Of a stretch of 64,000 bases of DNA, positions 39,978-49,002 are shown piece after piece; position 1 is the first letter of the stretch; each line of letters starts with the position of its first letter. The stretch is taken from contig NZ_JAVDXW010000001.1 of assembly GCF_031458135.1 (NCBI RefSeq), positions 2,294,001 to 2,358,000 of the forward strand, written 5' to 3'. Under the pieces are notes generated by a model. It was not told the origin of the DNA. It ran no database searches and worked only from the letters and a program-made list of their open reading frames with translations. This DNA comes from Haloactinomyces albus. Its GTDB lineage: Bacteria > Actinomycetota > Actinomycetes > Mycobacteriales > Pseudonocardiaceae. Made by a program: the position numbers and the translations under genes.

Positions 39978-40110
39978 ACTGTGCACGAAGGTACGACAGG
40001 GCAACGTGGTGGGACGTCCTGGGGCCCACAGTGCCGTACCAGTCGAGGTCGGAACCGTTACGGTGGATCCTTGTGGTTGTTCTGCGTCGGCGGAACGGCC
40101 GACGGCTGAC

Positions 40111-40140
40111 GAGTCGACAGCCGGTGAGTCGACAGCCGGT
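40111..40140. repeat. 15-base direct repeat in the dnaA-rpmH gap
   Basis: GAGTCGACAGCCGGT occurs twice in tandem (40111-40125 and 40126-40140), followed by a decayed third start GAATCGA. Each contains the palindrome GTCGAC. The function is unknown. Confidence 0.8.
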
Positions 40141-40533
40141 GAATCGAGCGTTTGGCAGACGGGCAGGTTAACAAGCGGGTCTCGTGCCCTTCAAGGTGGT
40201 GTCGCTCGAGGAGCATGATCGGCCTGCCGACAGCGCTTTCGCAGAGTGGTTCCTCGGGACGTGCGGGGTGGTTCCGAGACCCCGGTTTGGAATCGCCGAT
40301 TGCTCCTGCGTACCCTCGTATGGTCCCCCGCTGCAGAAGCGGGCATGCGGTTGCGCTTGGTTTCCGATGGTGTTCAGGCGCTGTGTGTCATGCCGCATCG
40401 GCGTGGCACACGTACTCTTCCTGCCGGGCTTGTCCCGGCCACGGTGATGAGTCGCGACCGCAACCTGTCGGCGGGGACACCTGACCGAGCCACTGTGGCC
40501 ATTGTGTGCCTGTAGTAACCGGGAGATCCGACC

Positions 40534-40677
40534 GTGAGCAAGGGCAAGCGCACCTTCCAGCCGAACAATCGTAAGCGGGCCAAGACCCACGGGTTCCGGC
40601 TGCGCATGCGCACCCGGGCCGGCCGCGCGATCGTGGCCGCTCGCCGTCGCAGGGGTCGTAAGCAGTTGACCGCCTGA
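40534..40677 (+). CDS. rpmH: 50S ribosomal protein L34
   Basis: The 47-residue frame starts at GTG 40534 (GGGAG upstream) and reads [20 protein letters not shown], continuing [15 protein letters not shown]. It ends with a basic [11 protein letters not shown]. This is a complete L34. It heads the operon rpmH-rnpA-yidD-yidC-khpB and is divergent from dnaA, the arrangement seen in nearly all bacteria. The stop is 12 bases before rnpA. Confidence 0.97.
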   Translation: MSKGKRTFQPNNRKRAKTHGFRLRMRTRAGRAIVAARRRRGRKQLTA

Positions 40678-40689
40678 GCACTGACGATC

Positions 40690-41187
40690 GTGCTTCCTGC
40701 GGCTGCCCGGCTGACCCGAAGCCAGGACTTCAGTCTGGTGGTCCGTCGAGGTCGCCGAGCCGGGCGATCGCGTCTGGTGGTGCACGTGCTGACGCAGCCG
40801 GGTGGAACCGAGGCTGCTCCGGCACGTGCCACTGAATGCTGTTCGGATGGTGCATCGCTCCGAAACGGCGGTGCACATCGGTCCGGCACAGCCTCGGCCA
40901 CCGAAGCGGCACCCATCCGGGAACGAGACGAATCGCCCCGGGTGGGTTTTGTCGTGAGCAAGGCCGTCGGCAACGCGGTGATGCGCCACCGGGTTGCACG
41001 ACGCCTTCGGCACCTCATGCGTGAACGCCTCGGCGGGCTTCCTCCTGGCACACTGGTTGTGGTGCGAGCTCTGCCCCCGGCGGCCGGTGCGACCAGTCGC
41101 GATTTGGGGAGGGACCTCGACTCCGCATTCCGCAAGCTGCGGGTGTCCACTGCGTCCGAGGGGCTCCCGCCGACGGAAAACACATGA
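40690..41187 (+). CDS. rnpA: RNase P protein component, with an insertion
   Basis: This 165-residue protein begins [20 protein letters not shown] and holds the RNR motif region ([20 protein letters not shown], residues 85-104) and the terminal [19 protein letters not shown] segment. RnpA assists the catalytic RNA in tRNA 5' maturation. Most actinobacterial forms have 115-135 residues. Here residues about 36-82, between two strands of the fold, form an extra polar stretch with two adjacent cysteines (Cys50, Cys51). The RNA-binding core is intact, so activity is expected. The start is GTG and the stop overlaps the yidD ATG. Confidence 0.93.
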   Translation: MLPAAARLTRSQDFSLVVRRGRRAGRSRLVVHVLTQPGGTEAAPARATECCSDGASLRNGGAHRSGTASATEAAPIRERDESPRVGFVVSKAVGNAVMRHRVARRLRHLMRERLGGLPPGTLVVVRALPPAAGATSRDLGRDLDSAFRKLRVSTASEGLPPTENT

Positions 41188-41585
41188 TGGCAGAGCAAGA
41201 CCCACCCGTCGAGAACTATCGCGACACCGCGCAACGCCCGGGACCGGTTGCCCGGCTCCTGCTGCTGCCCATCCGGATCTACCGCGCGGTGATCTCGCCG
41301 CTGCTCCCCCCGACTTGCCGGTTCTATCCGAGCTGCAGTGCCTACGCGGTGGAAGCACTGACGGTGCACGGAGCATTTCGCGGTAGCAGGCTGACCCTGT
41401 GGCGTCTATTGCGCTGCGGCCCCTGGCACCCCGGCGGGCTTGATCCCGTACCACCCCGGCGGAGGTCATCCCGGCGGGGATCGCCCGATCGGGGGACGAC
41501 CGGGCAGGATTCCACGGGACGGGATTCCACGGGGCAGGACGGGTCCGGCAACACCCAGAACCCCCGACCGTACGCCGAGGAGTAG
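41184..41585 (+). CDS. yidD: Membrane protein insertion factor YidD
   Basis: This 133-residue protein carries the YidD core ([18 protein letters not shown], then [15 protein letters not shown] and [13 protein letters not shown]), with an amphipathic N-terminal helix. The C-terminal 35 residues are a polar tail with [10 protein letters not shown] repeats that the core family lacks. YidD assists YidC-dependent insertion. The ATG overlaps the rnpA stop; a second ATG directly follows. The stop lies inside the ribosome site of yidC. Confidence 0.93.
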   Translation: MMAEQDPPVENYRDTAQRPGPVARLLLLPIRIYRAVISPLLPPTCRFYPSCSAYAVEALTVHGAFRGSRLTLWRLLRCGPWHPGGLDPVPPRRRSSRRGSPDRGTTGQDSTGRDSTGQDGSGNTQNPRPYAEE

Positions 41586-41589
41586 TTCA

Positions 41590-42534
41590 GTGCTGGACTT
41601 CATCAATTATCCGGTTTCGGCGATCCTGTGGTTCTGGCACACGGTCTTCGGCTACATCCTCGACCCGGCGAGTGGCTACGCCTGGGCCCTCTCGGTCGTT
41701 TTCCTGGTATTCAGCTTGCGTGCGCTGCTGTTCAAGCCGTTCGTGCACCAGGTGCGCTCGATGAAGAAGATGCAGGAGTTCGCCCCGCAGATTCGCGAGC
41801 TGCAGAACAAGTATCGCGATGACCGGCAGCGGATGGCCCAGGAGCTGCAGAAGTTGCAGGCCGAGGAGGGATTCAATCCGGCCGGTGGCTGCCTGCCGAT
41901 GTTGGTGCAGGTGCCGGTGTTCATCGGTCTGTTCCAGGTACTCAACGGGTTCAAGCCGGATGCACCGTCGAACTTCGTGTTCGACCGTGCCGATGTCCTC
42001 TCGTTCGTGGAAGCCGACTTGTTCGGTGCCAACCTGGCGAACACGATCAGTCAATCGTCTCAGGTGCTCGCCAAGTTCGGCACCGACCGCATGTCCATGA
42101 TCATGGTGGGTGTGCCGCTGATGATCGCGGCGGCCATTGCGACTCACTTCACGGCACGGCACTCGGTGCAGCGCCAGGTCCCGGACCAGAACGCGAACTC
42201 GCAGACCGCGCTCATGAATCGCATGACGCTGTGGCTGTTTCCGATGTTCGCACTCGTCGGGGGACCGTTCCTGCCGCTGGCGATCCTGCTCTACTGGCTG
42301 GCCAACAACTTCTGGACACTGGCTCAGCAACGAATCGTTTTTCGCAGGATCGACCGTGAGGAAGCCGAGCGTGCGGTGGCCGCACCTGCGGTGGTCGAGT
42401 CGACCGCCGAGTCGGGTGACGTGGTCACGCAGGCCGGTCCGGCGGAGCGTATGAGCAATGACCAACCCGGTGAAGTACCCGGAGTGACCGAAGACCGTTC
42501 TCGTGACGGGGATGCCTCGGGGGAGTCCCGATGA
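41590..42534 (+). CDS. yidC: Membrane protein insertase YidC/Oxa1
   Basis: This 314-residue protein has the Oxa1 core: TM1 near residues 28-45, a cytoplasmic coiled hairpin (about 55-90, MKKMQEFAPQIRELQNKY), TM2 with GGCLPMLVQVPVFIGLFQVL and three further helices ending AILLYWLANNFWTLAQQ. The hydrophilic-groove Arg lies in SLRALLFKPF. It has no large periplasmic domain, as in Gram-positives. The tail is acidic. Start GTG 41590 has GGAG upstream, overlapping the yidD stop. Confidence 0.95.
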   Translation: MLDFINYPVSAILWFWHTVFGYILDPASGYAWALSVVFLVFSLRALLFKPFVHQVRSMKKMQEFAPQIRELQNKYRDDRQRMAQELQKLQAEEGFNPAGGCLPMLVQVPVFIGLFQVLNGFKPDAPSNFVFDRADVLSFVEADLFGANLANTISQSSQVLAKFGTDRMSMIMVGVPLMIAAAIATHFTARHSVQRQVPDQNANSQTALMNRMTLWLFPMFALVGGPFLPLAILLYWLANNFWTLAQQRIVFRRIDREEAERAVAAPAVVESTAESGDVVTQAGPAERMSNDQPGEVPGVTEDRSRDGDASGESR

Positions 42535-42567
42535 ACCCCTCGCGAATCCCTGGAGAGGAGACACCCA

Positions 42568-43101
42568 GTGTCCGAAACCGTGCAGGAATCCGGCCAGGAT
42601 GCAGAGGTTCCGGCAGACGAGACCGTGACCGACACCGAGATGACCCTTGTCCAGGAAGGTGATGTCGCGGGTGACTATTTGGAGAAACTGCTCGACCTGC
42701 TCGACTACGACGGCGACATCGACCTCGATGTGGAAGCGGGACGAGCGATCGTCAGCATCGATGGCGGTGGAGATCTCGAGAAACTCGTCGGTCAGCGCGG
42801 AGAGGTTCTCGAGGCTCTGCAGGAGCTGACACGGCTGGCGGTACAGCAGGAGACCGGTGAGCGGAGTCGCTTGATGCTCGATGTCGCCGGTTGGCGCGCG
42901 AGCCGGCGTGCGGAGCTGAGTAAGCTGGGTCGCACCACTGCCGAGAGCGTGCTCGAAACGGGCGAGGAGACACGGCTGCGTCCGATGACTCCGTTCGAGC
43001 GCAAGATCGTACACGACGCGGTGGCCGAGGTTGCCGGGGTGCACAGCGAAAGCGAGGGCGAATCCCCGGACCGGAAGGTCGTCGTGTACCGGGTGGAGTG
43101 A
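42568..43101 (+). CDS. khpB: KH-R3H RNA-binding protein KhpB (Jag)
   Basis: This 177-residue protein has an acidic N-terminus, a KH-like domain (AGDYLEKLLDLLDYDGDIDLD through LVGQRGEVLEALQELTR) and a C-terminal R3H domain with RPMTPFERKIVHDAVAEV. KhpB/Jag partners KhpA in post-transcriptional control of wall growth and division. It lacks the N-terminal Jag-N domain of firmicutes, as usual in actinobacteria. GTG start with GGAGAGGAG upstream, 33 bases after yidC. The gap to rsmG contains two parS sites. Confidence 0.93.
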   Translation: MSETVQESGQDAEVPADETVTDTEMTLVQEGDVAGDYLEKLLDLLDYDGDIDLDVEAGRAIVSIDGGGDLEKLVGQRGEVLEALQELTRLAVQQETGERSRLMLDVAGWRASRRAELSKLGRTTAESVLETGEETRLRPMTPFERKIVHDAVAEVAGVHSESEGESPDRKVVVYRVE

Positions 43102-43174
43102 CTCGGGAGATCGCTGTGGAAGCTGCCCTCATGGTCCCGGGTGACCAGGGGGCAGCTTTTTTGGCTCGGATTCC

Positions 43175-43188
43175 GTTTCACGTGAAAC
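43175..43188. promoter_or_regulatory. parS: parS site 1
   Basis: GTTTCACGTGAAAC, the perfect 14-base core palindrome bound by ParB, lies in the khpB-rsmG gap. Confidence 0.95.
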
Positions 43189-43259
43189 ACGCACTTCCGG
43201 CCGGTGTTTGCAGTGGCTGCTGCGGGCTAGGGTCCTTCTCGGGGCACGGGGATACGGGA

Positions 43260-43273
43260 GTTTCACGTGAAAC
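43260..43273. promoter_or_regulatory. parS: parS site 2
   Basis: A perfect GTTTCACGTGAAAC, 85 bases after site 1 and just before the rsmG ribosome site, so ParB binding could influence rsmG transcription. Confidence 0.95.
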
Positions 43274-43295
43274 GGCTCCAGGGAGGGTGAGTTGA

Positions 43296-44018
43296 GTGGA
43301 TGACCGCGCGGAGGAACGGACTCCGGAACTCGGGCAGGAGGCCAAGCAGCGGGTTTTCGGTGAGCACCTCCCCTTGGCGGAGCGTTTCGCGGAGATGCTC
43401 ACCGAGCATGGTGTTCGGCGTGGTTTGATCGGACCTCGTGAGGTCGATCGACTGTGGGAAAGACATTTGCTGAACTCGGCGGTGATTGCGGAGTTGCTGA
43501 CACCGCAGAGTGGGGTTCTCGACGTAGGCTCCGGGGCGGGACTCCCGGGAATCCCATTGGCAATCGCACGCCCGGATATACGGTTCACGCTGCTCGAGCC
43601 GATGGCTCGGCGGGTGGCTTGGTTGCAGGAGGTCGTCACCGAGTTGGCACTGACCGCCGAGGTGGTGCGCGGGCGCGCCGAGGAGGCTCCGGTACGGGAG
43701 CAATGTGCGCAGCAGGACGCCGTGATCGCTCGTGCTGTCGCACCGATGGAGCGCCTTGCCGGGTGGTGCCTGCCTCTGGTGCGTCCGGGTGGCCGGTTGC
43801 TCGCCTTGAAGGGTTCCAGTGCGTCGGAGGAACTTGCTCGGGACCGCACCGCGATCGAGCATGTCGGCGGCGGCCGTCAGGAGGTGATCTCCTGTGGCGA
43901 TGGAGTACTCGCGGTACCTACCAACGTCGTGGTGGTGGAACGGACATCCGAGGCCTCGCCGCGGTCCGGATCCGTTCGTCGTCGCGGCGGTAAGCGTCGG
44001 ACAAGGAAGGATCGTTGA
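43296..44018 (+). CDS. rsmG: 16S rRNA 7-methylguanosine methyltransferase RsmG (GidB)
   Basis: This 240-residue AdoMet methyltransferase has motif I LDVGSGAGLPGIPLAI, a LLEPMARRVAWLQEV second strand and the ARAVAPMERLAGW region typical of GidB. It methylates G527 of 16S rRNA (E. coli numbering), and loss confers low-level streptomycin resistance. The last 25 residues are strongly basic. GTG start with GGGAGG upstream. The stop is three bases before the parA ATG, so they are coupled. Confidence 0.95.
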   Translation: MDDRAEERTPELGQEAKQRVFGEHLPLAERFAEMLTEHGVRRGLIGPREVDRLWERHLLNSAVIAELLTPQSGVLDVGSGAGLPGIPLAIARPDIRFTLLEPMARRVAWLQEVVTELALTAEVVRGRAEEAPVREQCAQQDAVIARAVAPMERLAGWCLPLVRPGGRLLALKGSSASEELARDRTAIEHVGGGRQEVISCGDGVLAVPTNVVVVERTSEASPRSGSVRRRGGKRRTRKDR

Positions 44019-44021
44019 CGC

Positions 44022-45026
44022 ATGAATCCGGAGTCGAACGGAACGGATCACGTTTCACGTGAAACCAGGGGACGCGCGGTCGGTGGCATGCGGTTCCCCT
44101 CAGCGGGATCGAGTGAGGGCGGGCAGTCGAGCGGAATCAGCGCGGAGGGCTTCGGCTGGACTCCGATCATGGAGGAAGCCGAACGTGCCACTCGGGTACT
44201 GCATCCGGAGACGATCCAACTTCCCCGCCCCGACCATCGGCGGATCCTGACCGTCGCCAACCAGAAGGGCGGGGTCGGCAAGACGACGAGCACGGTGAAC
44301 CTTGCCGCGGCCCTGGCCCTTCAGGGCCTCAAGGTGCTCGTCATCGATCTTGACCCGCAGGGCAATGCGAGTACCGCACTCGGTGTGGAGCATCGCTCCA
44401 GCGTCCCCTCGGTGTACGAGGTGCTCCTGGGGGAAATCGGCATCGCCGATGCGGCCGCGGAGAGCACCCAGTCGCAGAATCTCTTCTGTGTTCCGGCCAC
44501 CATCGACCTCGCCGGTTCGGAAATCGAGTTGGTCACGATGGTCGCCCGGGAGGCCCGTCTGAAGGAGGCACTTCGCAGCGAAGTGCTGGACGGGTTCGAT
44601 GTGGATTACGTCTTCATCGATTGTCCGCCGTCGCTCGGGCTGCTCACGGTGAATGCGATGGTGGCTGCGGACGAGGTGGTCATCCCGATCCAGTGCGAGT
44701 ACTACGCACTCGAGGGGCTCGGCCAGCTGCTGAGCAATATCGAACTCGTGCAGTCGCATCTGAATCCGGCGTTGACGGTGTCCACGATCCTGCTGACCAT
44801 GTACGACGGCCGGACCAAACTCGCCGATCAGGTCACCAGCGAGGTGCGTGAGCATTTCGGTGAGCTCGCCCTGCGGACGGTGATCCCGCGCAGCGTCAAG
44901 ATCTCCGAGGCACCCGGGTTCGGGCAGACCGTGCTGACCTATGACCCGGGGTCACGTGGTTCCATGAGTTACCTCGATGCGGCGCGTGAGATTGCCGAAC
45001 GAGGTTCGGAGGGGAAGACGGCATGA
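44022..45026 (+). CDS. parA: Chromosome partitioning ATPase ParA (Soj)
   Basis: This 334-residue protein has a deviant Walker A ([10 protein letters not shown], residues 80-89), Walker A' ([14 protein letters not shown]) and Walker B ([11 protein letters not shown]). The first 70 residues are a non-conserved extension. Codons 11-15 (VSRET) encode a parS palindrome. ParA forms ATP dimers on DNA and moves ParB-bound origins apart. The stop overlaps the parB ATG (ATGA). Confidence 0.96.
   Translation: MNPESNGTDHVSRETRGRAVGGMRFPSAGSSEGGQSSGISAEGFGWTPIMEEAERATRVLHPETIQLPRPDHRRILTVANQKGGVGKTTSTVNLAAALALQGLKVLVIDLDPQGNASTALGVEHRSSVPSVYEVLLGEIGIADAAAESTQSQNLFCVPATIDLAGSEIELVTMVAREARLKEALRSEVLDGFDVDYVFIDCPPSLGLLTVNAMVAADEVVIPIQCEYYALEGLGQLLSNIELVQSHLNPALTVSTILLTMYDGRTKLADQVTSEVREHFGELALRTVIPRSVKISEAPGFGQTVLTYDPGSRGSMSYLDAAREIAERGSEGKTA
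44052..44065. promoter_or_regulatory. parS: parS site 3, inside parA
   Basis: A perfect GTTTCACGTGAAAC lies in frame at the start of parA, where it encodes part of VSRET. Confidence 0.95.
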
Positions 45027-46090
45027 CGGAGCGTCGAGGTGGTCTGGGCCGAGGGCTGGCCGCGTTGATTCCGAGCGCGCCCCAGGCGGAGGGTGCCGAG
45101 GAGGTTTCCGCACGGGCAGCCGCATGGTCGGCCGCGTCGCAGGCGGATACCGGGGTTTCGAGCGACCCTCCGGCGGAATCGCGGCAGGAGGAGCACCGTT
45201 CGATCAAGGCCGAGGAGGACTCGGTTTCACGTGAAACGGACGGCGTGGTGGCCGGTGCGGTCTACCGCGAAATCAGCATTGCGGCGATTACGCCGAATCC
45301 ACGCCAGCCCCGTCAGGTATTCGACGAGGATGCGCTCGCCGAACTGGAGCACTCCATCGGTGAGTTCGGGCTGATGCAGCCGATCGTCGTGCGTGCCGTG
45401 GCCCGTGACCAGTACGAGCTGATCATGGGAGAACGGCGGTGGCGTGCCGCGCAGCGAGCGGGGCTGGAAGTCCTTCCTGCCATCGTTCGGCAGACCCGGC
45501 AGGACGATGCACTGCTGCGGGATGCATTGCTGGAGAACATCCATCGAGTGCAGCTCAATCCTCTGGAGGAGGCTTCCGCTTACCAGCAATTGCTGGACGA
45601 GTTCGACGTGACCCACGATGAACTCGCCGACCGGATCGGCCGTAGCCGTCCGGTCATCACGAACACCATCCGGTTGCTGCGGCTTCCCCTGCCCGTGCAG
45701 AGACGGGTCGCAGCGGGAGTCCTTTCCGCCGGGCACGCCCGAGCTTTGTTGACTCTGGAGGATCCGAACGGACAGGAGGAACTTGCCTCCCGGATCATCG
45801 CCGAGGGCCTGTCGGTACGGGCGACCGAGGAGGCGGTAACCCTGCAGAAGGGCGCGGAAACCGCGAAACCGAATTCGTCACCGCGTAAGCAGATGGAGAT
45901 CCCAGGAGCTGAGCGGCTGGCGGAAAAGCTCTCCGACCAGTGGGACACCAAGGTCAAGGTCGAGTCCGGGCGGCGCAAAGGACGCATCGTGGTCGAGTTC
46001 GGCTCGGCGGATGATCTCGAACGTCTGGCCGAGTTGATGTTGGAAAATCCGGCCGAAAATTCCCCCGAGATCGGCGACCGGCTGACATGA
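45023..46090 (+). CDS. parB: Chromosome partitioning CTPase ParB (Spo0J)
   Basis: This 355-residue protein starts with the ParA-stimulating basic motif [13 protein letters not shown]. The N-terminal CTPase domain has NPRQPRQVF and the arginine patch [10 protein letters not shown] helix-turn-helix for parS follows ([23 protein letters not shown]), then a C-terminal dimer domain. Residues about 66-71 (VSRET region) encode another parS. ParB loads at parS as a sliding clamp. Confidence 0.96.
   Translation: MTERRGGLGRGLAALIPSAPQAEGAEEVSARAAAWSAASQADTGVSSDPPAESRQEEHRSIKAEEDSVSRETDGVVAGAVYREISIAAITPNPRQPRQVFDEDALAELEHSIGEFGLMQPIVVRAVARDQYELIMGERRWRAAQRAGLEVLPAIVRQTRQDDALLRDALLENIHRVQLNPLEEASAYQQLLDEFDVTHDELADRIGRSRPVITNTIRLLRLPLPVQRRVAAGVLSAGHARALLTLEDPNGQEELASRIIAEGLSVRATEEAVTLQKGAETAKPNSSPRKQMEIPGAERLAEKLSDQWDTKVKVESGRRKGRIVVEFGSADDLERLAELMLENPAENSPEIGDRLT
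45224..45237. promoter_or_regulatory. parS: parS site 4, inside parB
   Basis: A perfect GTTTCACGTGAAAC lies in the linker-coding part of parB, read in the same frame as the parA copy (VSRET). Confidence 0.95.
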
Positions 46091-46135
46091 CCCTCTTTCG
46101 TCACGGTGACACTGAGGTGTTCGGCGCGTTGGGAT

Positions 46136-46149
46136 GTTTCACGTGAAAC
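46136..46149. promoter_or_regulatory. parS: parS site 5
   Basis: TGTTTCACGTGAAAC contains the same core, 46 bases after the parB stop in the convergent gap with ddl. Confidence 0.95.
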
Positions 46150-46246
46150 CCGAGGGTCATGCCGTTCCCGGGCGGGAACCTTCGTGATCCGGGCGAGGGC
46201 TCCGGGTGGGCTGCTCCTTCCGGAGCGACGTGGCCGGAGTTCGCTC

Positions 46247-47197
46247 TCAGTGCTCGCGGGTGATGGCTCGTTCGATGAGTCCGGCGAAGACGGTTCCCAA
46301 GGAACGATCGGCGGCATCGATGGCCATGGGGAAGAGCGAGGTCTCGGTCATGCCCGGGGATACGTTCACTTCGAGAAAATGCACGGTGCCGTTGTGATCG
46401 ATGATCGCGTCGGTCCGGGACACATCACGCAATCCGAGCAGCCGGTGCGCCGCCACCGCAAGCTCTCCTGCTCTGGTGGCGGTCTCCGTATCCAGTTCGG
46501 CAGGAGCCTGATAACTCGTCAGGCCCGCAGTGTAGCGAGCGGCGTAATCGTAGACCCCGTCGGCGGCTTCGATCCGCACGGCCGGGAGAGCCTCCGGCCC
46601 GTCCTTGCCGTCGACGACACCGATGGCCACCTCGGTGCCCTCGACGAACTGCTCGACAAGCACGGTGTCGCCATAGGACAGCGCACCGACCATCGCAGAG
46701 GGGAGTTCGGCGGCGTCGCGTACCACTCTGGCGCCGAGAGCGGAACCACCCTGGTCGGGTTTGAGCATCAGCGGCAGTCCCAGCTTCGCCACCAGTGCAT
46801 CGAGTACCGGCTGCGCTCCGAGCTCCCGGAAGGTCGAGTGGGGCAGGACGACCCAATCCGGTGTGGCAAGTCCGGCACGGGCGATCTCGGCCTTCGCCGT
46901 GGGCTTGTCCCATGCCCGGCGGCAGGCTCGCGGGTCGGTGCCGACATAAGGAGTCCCGAGCATCTCGAGAATCGACTGGACCGCGCCGTTCTCACCTTCT
47001 CCACCGTGCAACGCGATGACGACGGCGTCCGGGCGCTCGTTCCGGAGACGATCCAACAGCCGGTTGTCGGCGTCCCACTCGGTCACGGTCACGTCCGCAG
47101 CACGCAGCGCTGCCGACAACCGGCGCCCGGAGCGCAACGACACCTCACGCTCATGCGAGAGCCCGCCCGACAGTACGGCAACCCAACGATCGGACAC
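46247..47197 (-). CDS. ddl: D-alanine-D-alanine ligase family ATP-grasp enzyme
   Basis: This 316-residue protein has Ddl marks: SGGLSHEREVSLRSG, ALHGGEGENGAVQ, the omega-loop YDYAARY (the Tyr of D-Ala-D-Ala ligases, not the Phe of D-lactate types) and the metal site EVNVSPGMTETSLFPMA. The known reaction of the family is ATP-dependent joining of two D-alanines for the peptidoglycan stem. Position beside parB is unusual in bacteria generally but recurs in Pseudonocardiales. GTG 47197 was chosen; an earlier GTG at 47257 would lie inside a 13-bp hairpin. A second, mur-linked ddl probably exists elsewhere. Confidence 0.87.
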   Translation of the reverse strand: MSDRWVAVLSGGLSHEREVSLRSGRRLSAALRAADVTVTEWDADNRLLDRLRNERPDAVVIALHGGEGENGAVQSILEMLGTPYVGTDPRACRRAWDKPTAKAEIARAGLATPDWVVLPHSTFRELGAQPVLDALVAKLGLPLMLKPDQGGSALGARVVRDAAELPSAMVGALSYGDTVLVEQFVEGTEVAIGVVDGKDGPEALPAVRIEAADGVYDYAARYTAGLTSYQAPAELDTETATRAGELAVAAHRLLGLRDVSRTDAIIDHNGTVHFLEVNVSPGMTETSLFPMAIDAADRSLGTVFAGLIERAITREH

Positions 47198-47225
47198 TTC
47201 GGCGTCAACACCCCTGAAACGTAGT

Positions 47226-47265
47226 AGTCCACTGTGTCCCGCACCGAGGGGAGACACAGTGGACT
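47226..47265 (-). terminator. Hairpin between the aminotransferase and ddl
   Basis: AGTCCACTGTGTC (47226-47238) pairs perfectly with GACACAGTGGACT (47253-47265) over 13 bp. It lies about 60 bases after the aminotransferase stop and 28 bases before the ddl start. It could be a terminator or a leader hairpin controlling ddl. Confidence 0.7.
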
Positions 47266-47325
47266 GATCGGACAGTCGCGAAAAGTCTGGTTTCGATACG
47301 AGAAGACCTCGTTCGGCGACGGATG

Positions 47326-48723
47326 TTACGCCGTGTCCGGCGACGGTGCCTGTGGACCCGAAGCAGGGCGCCTGCCCGCGGAACCGAACGTGCGTACGAG
47401 GTCGAGCTCGTCGGTGATGGTGTTGGCCAACCGCCGGACGCCCTCGTGAATGCGTTCGGGGGTGGGATAGCAGAACGACAACCGCATCTGGCGATGACCG
47501 AACTCACCGGAGTAGAAGCCCGTCCCCGAGGCGTAGGCGACGCGTTGCGTCACCGCACGGGGCAGCATCTCCTTGGCATCCACTCCCTCGGGGGCGGTGA
47601 ACCAGACGTAGAAGCCGCCGTCGGGATGGGTCCAATCGCACCCTGCGGGCATGTGCTGCTCGAGAGCGCTCAGCATGGCGTCACGGCGTTCGCGGTACTG
47701 CTCCTGAAAGACCTTGACCTGCCCCTGCCAGTCATGCGTGCTCAGATACCGCGAGACGATCATCTGGTTCAGCGTGGGCGGGCACAGGGTGGCGGACTCG
47801 GCGGCGAGTACGAGTTTCTCGCGGACCGCATGTGGCGCAAGAACCCACCCGACCCGCAGACCGGAAGCGAAGATCTTGGAGAACGACCCCAGATACACCA
47901 CGTTGTCCGGGTCCTGCGAGCGCAGCGCCGGATAGGTCTGGCCGTCGAAGCCGAGCAGCCCGTACGGGTTGTCCTCCAGCACCAGGATGCCGTGCTGGGC
48001 GCAGATATCGAGCACTTCCGCGCGACGCTCGACGGCCAGGGTGACCCCGGCAGGGTTGTGGAAGTTCGGGATCGTGTACAGGAATTTGATCCGCTTGCCC
48101 TGGCGGGTGACGTTGTCGATCGTCTCCCGCAGTGCATCCGGTCGCAAGCCATCGTCGTCCATCGCCACGTGCACGATGTCGGTTTGGTAGGCCGCGAATG
48201 AACCGAGGGCACCGACGAAGGACGGCCCTTCGGCGAGCACGACATCACCGGGATCGCAGAAGATCCGGGTGACCATGTCCATCGCCATCTGGGAACCGAC
48301 CGTGACCATCACGTCGTCCGGATGAGCCGAAATGCCCTCCAGCGCCATGATCTCGCAGATCTGCTCGCGCAGTTGCGGGACACCCTGTGCGGACCCGTAC
48401 TGGAGGGCGGACTGACCGTCGACGGAAACGAGCCGCGCCACCTCCTCGGACAGCGAGTCCAGCGGCAACGCGGCCAAATTGGGCATGCCGCCTGCCAATG
48501 ACACGACTTCGGGCCTGCTGGCGACCGAGAAGAGAGCACGGATTTCGGAGGCCGTCATCCCTGCCGTGCGCTGTGCGTAGCGCTGGGTGTGCGCATCGAG
48601 GCTGTAGACCGGCGAGGCCGAGTGGCCCTGCGGGGCCTGCCCGGACCGGGCTTCTCCCTGCGAGACTTGCTGGTCCGGCGTCGTGGGGCCGGTATCGCTC
48701 GGCTGAGTTCCGTGATCGGACAT
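47326..48723 (-). CDS. PLP-dependent aminotransferase, class I/II
   Basis: This 465-residue fold-type I enzyme shows SLAGGMPNLAALPLD, SAQGVPQLREQI, IPNFHNPAGVTLA, DNPYGLLGF and the PLP-lysine motif GSFSKIFASGLRVGW. The sequence resembles the KAT/2-aminoadipate (LysN) and MocR-aminotransferase-domain group, but no DNA-binding domain is present. The first 60 residues are disordered. ATG 48723 has GGGAG upstream, while a start at 48780 lacks one. The amino-acid substrate is unknown. The orthologue is often found next to the par locus in actinomycetes. Confidence 0.9.
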   Translation of the reverse strand: MSDHGTQPSDTGPTTPDQQVSQGEARSGQAPQGHSASPVYSLDAHTQRYAQRTAGMTASEIRALFSVASRPEVVSLAGGMPNLAALPLDSLSEEVARLVSVDGQSALQYGSAQGVPQLREQICEIMALEGISAHPDDVMVTVGSQMAMDMVTRIFCDPGDVVLAEGPSFVGALGSFAAYQTDIVHVAMDDDGLRPDALRETIDNVTRQGKRIKFLYTIPNFHNPAGVTLAVERRAEVLDICAQHGILVLEDNPYGLLGFDGQTYPALRSQDPDNVVYLGSFSKIFASGLRVGWVLAPHAVREKLVLAAESATLCPPTLNQMIVSRYLSTHDWQGQVKVFQEQYRERRDAMLSALEQHMPAGCDWTHPDGGFYVWFTAPEGVDAKEMLPRAVTQRVAYASGTGFYSGEFGHRQMRLSFCYPTPERIHEGVRRLANTITDELDLVRTFGSAGRRPASGPQAPSPDTA

Positions 48724-49002
48724 TCCGCGCTCCCGGGTTCGGTGGTGCGCCGTGGCGGCGACCGGAGCTGCCATGGCCACGGTGATTCGTCGATTCTATC
48801 CGTGTCATCGCGTGACGTTCACGTCCGTGTAACGGGTGCCTCACACACTCGGCAGCAGAAGTAACGGATCTCACTCTTTCGTGGGACCTCGGTGCGGTGA
48901 GGTTGCTTCCGCGCTGGGCGACGGCAGCTTATTCTGACTTCATCGCGAGGGGTGTGCGGGTGTTCCCCGATGGCCGGGAGATCTCGATTGCCGGGAGGTC
49001 AG

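Larger units (their letters stand above)
39830..40533. promoter_or_regulatory. dnaA-rpmH divergent intergenic region
   Basis: The 704-base gap must hold the dnaA promoter (minus) and the rpmH operon promoter (plus). Two DnaA boxes at 39957-39977 lie 130-150 bases upstream of dnaA. A 15-base direct repeat is at 40111-40140. A small hairpin CCCGCT/AGCGGG is at 40327-40343. The long minus-strand frame through rnpA and rpmH into this gap is a high-GC artefact. I see no gene in it. Confidence 0.7.

Noticed and set aside
47198-47257. Upstream GTG start for ddl at 47257
   Set aside because: It falls in a perfect 13-bp hairpin and adds residues absent from the family; family similarity starts at 47197.
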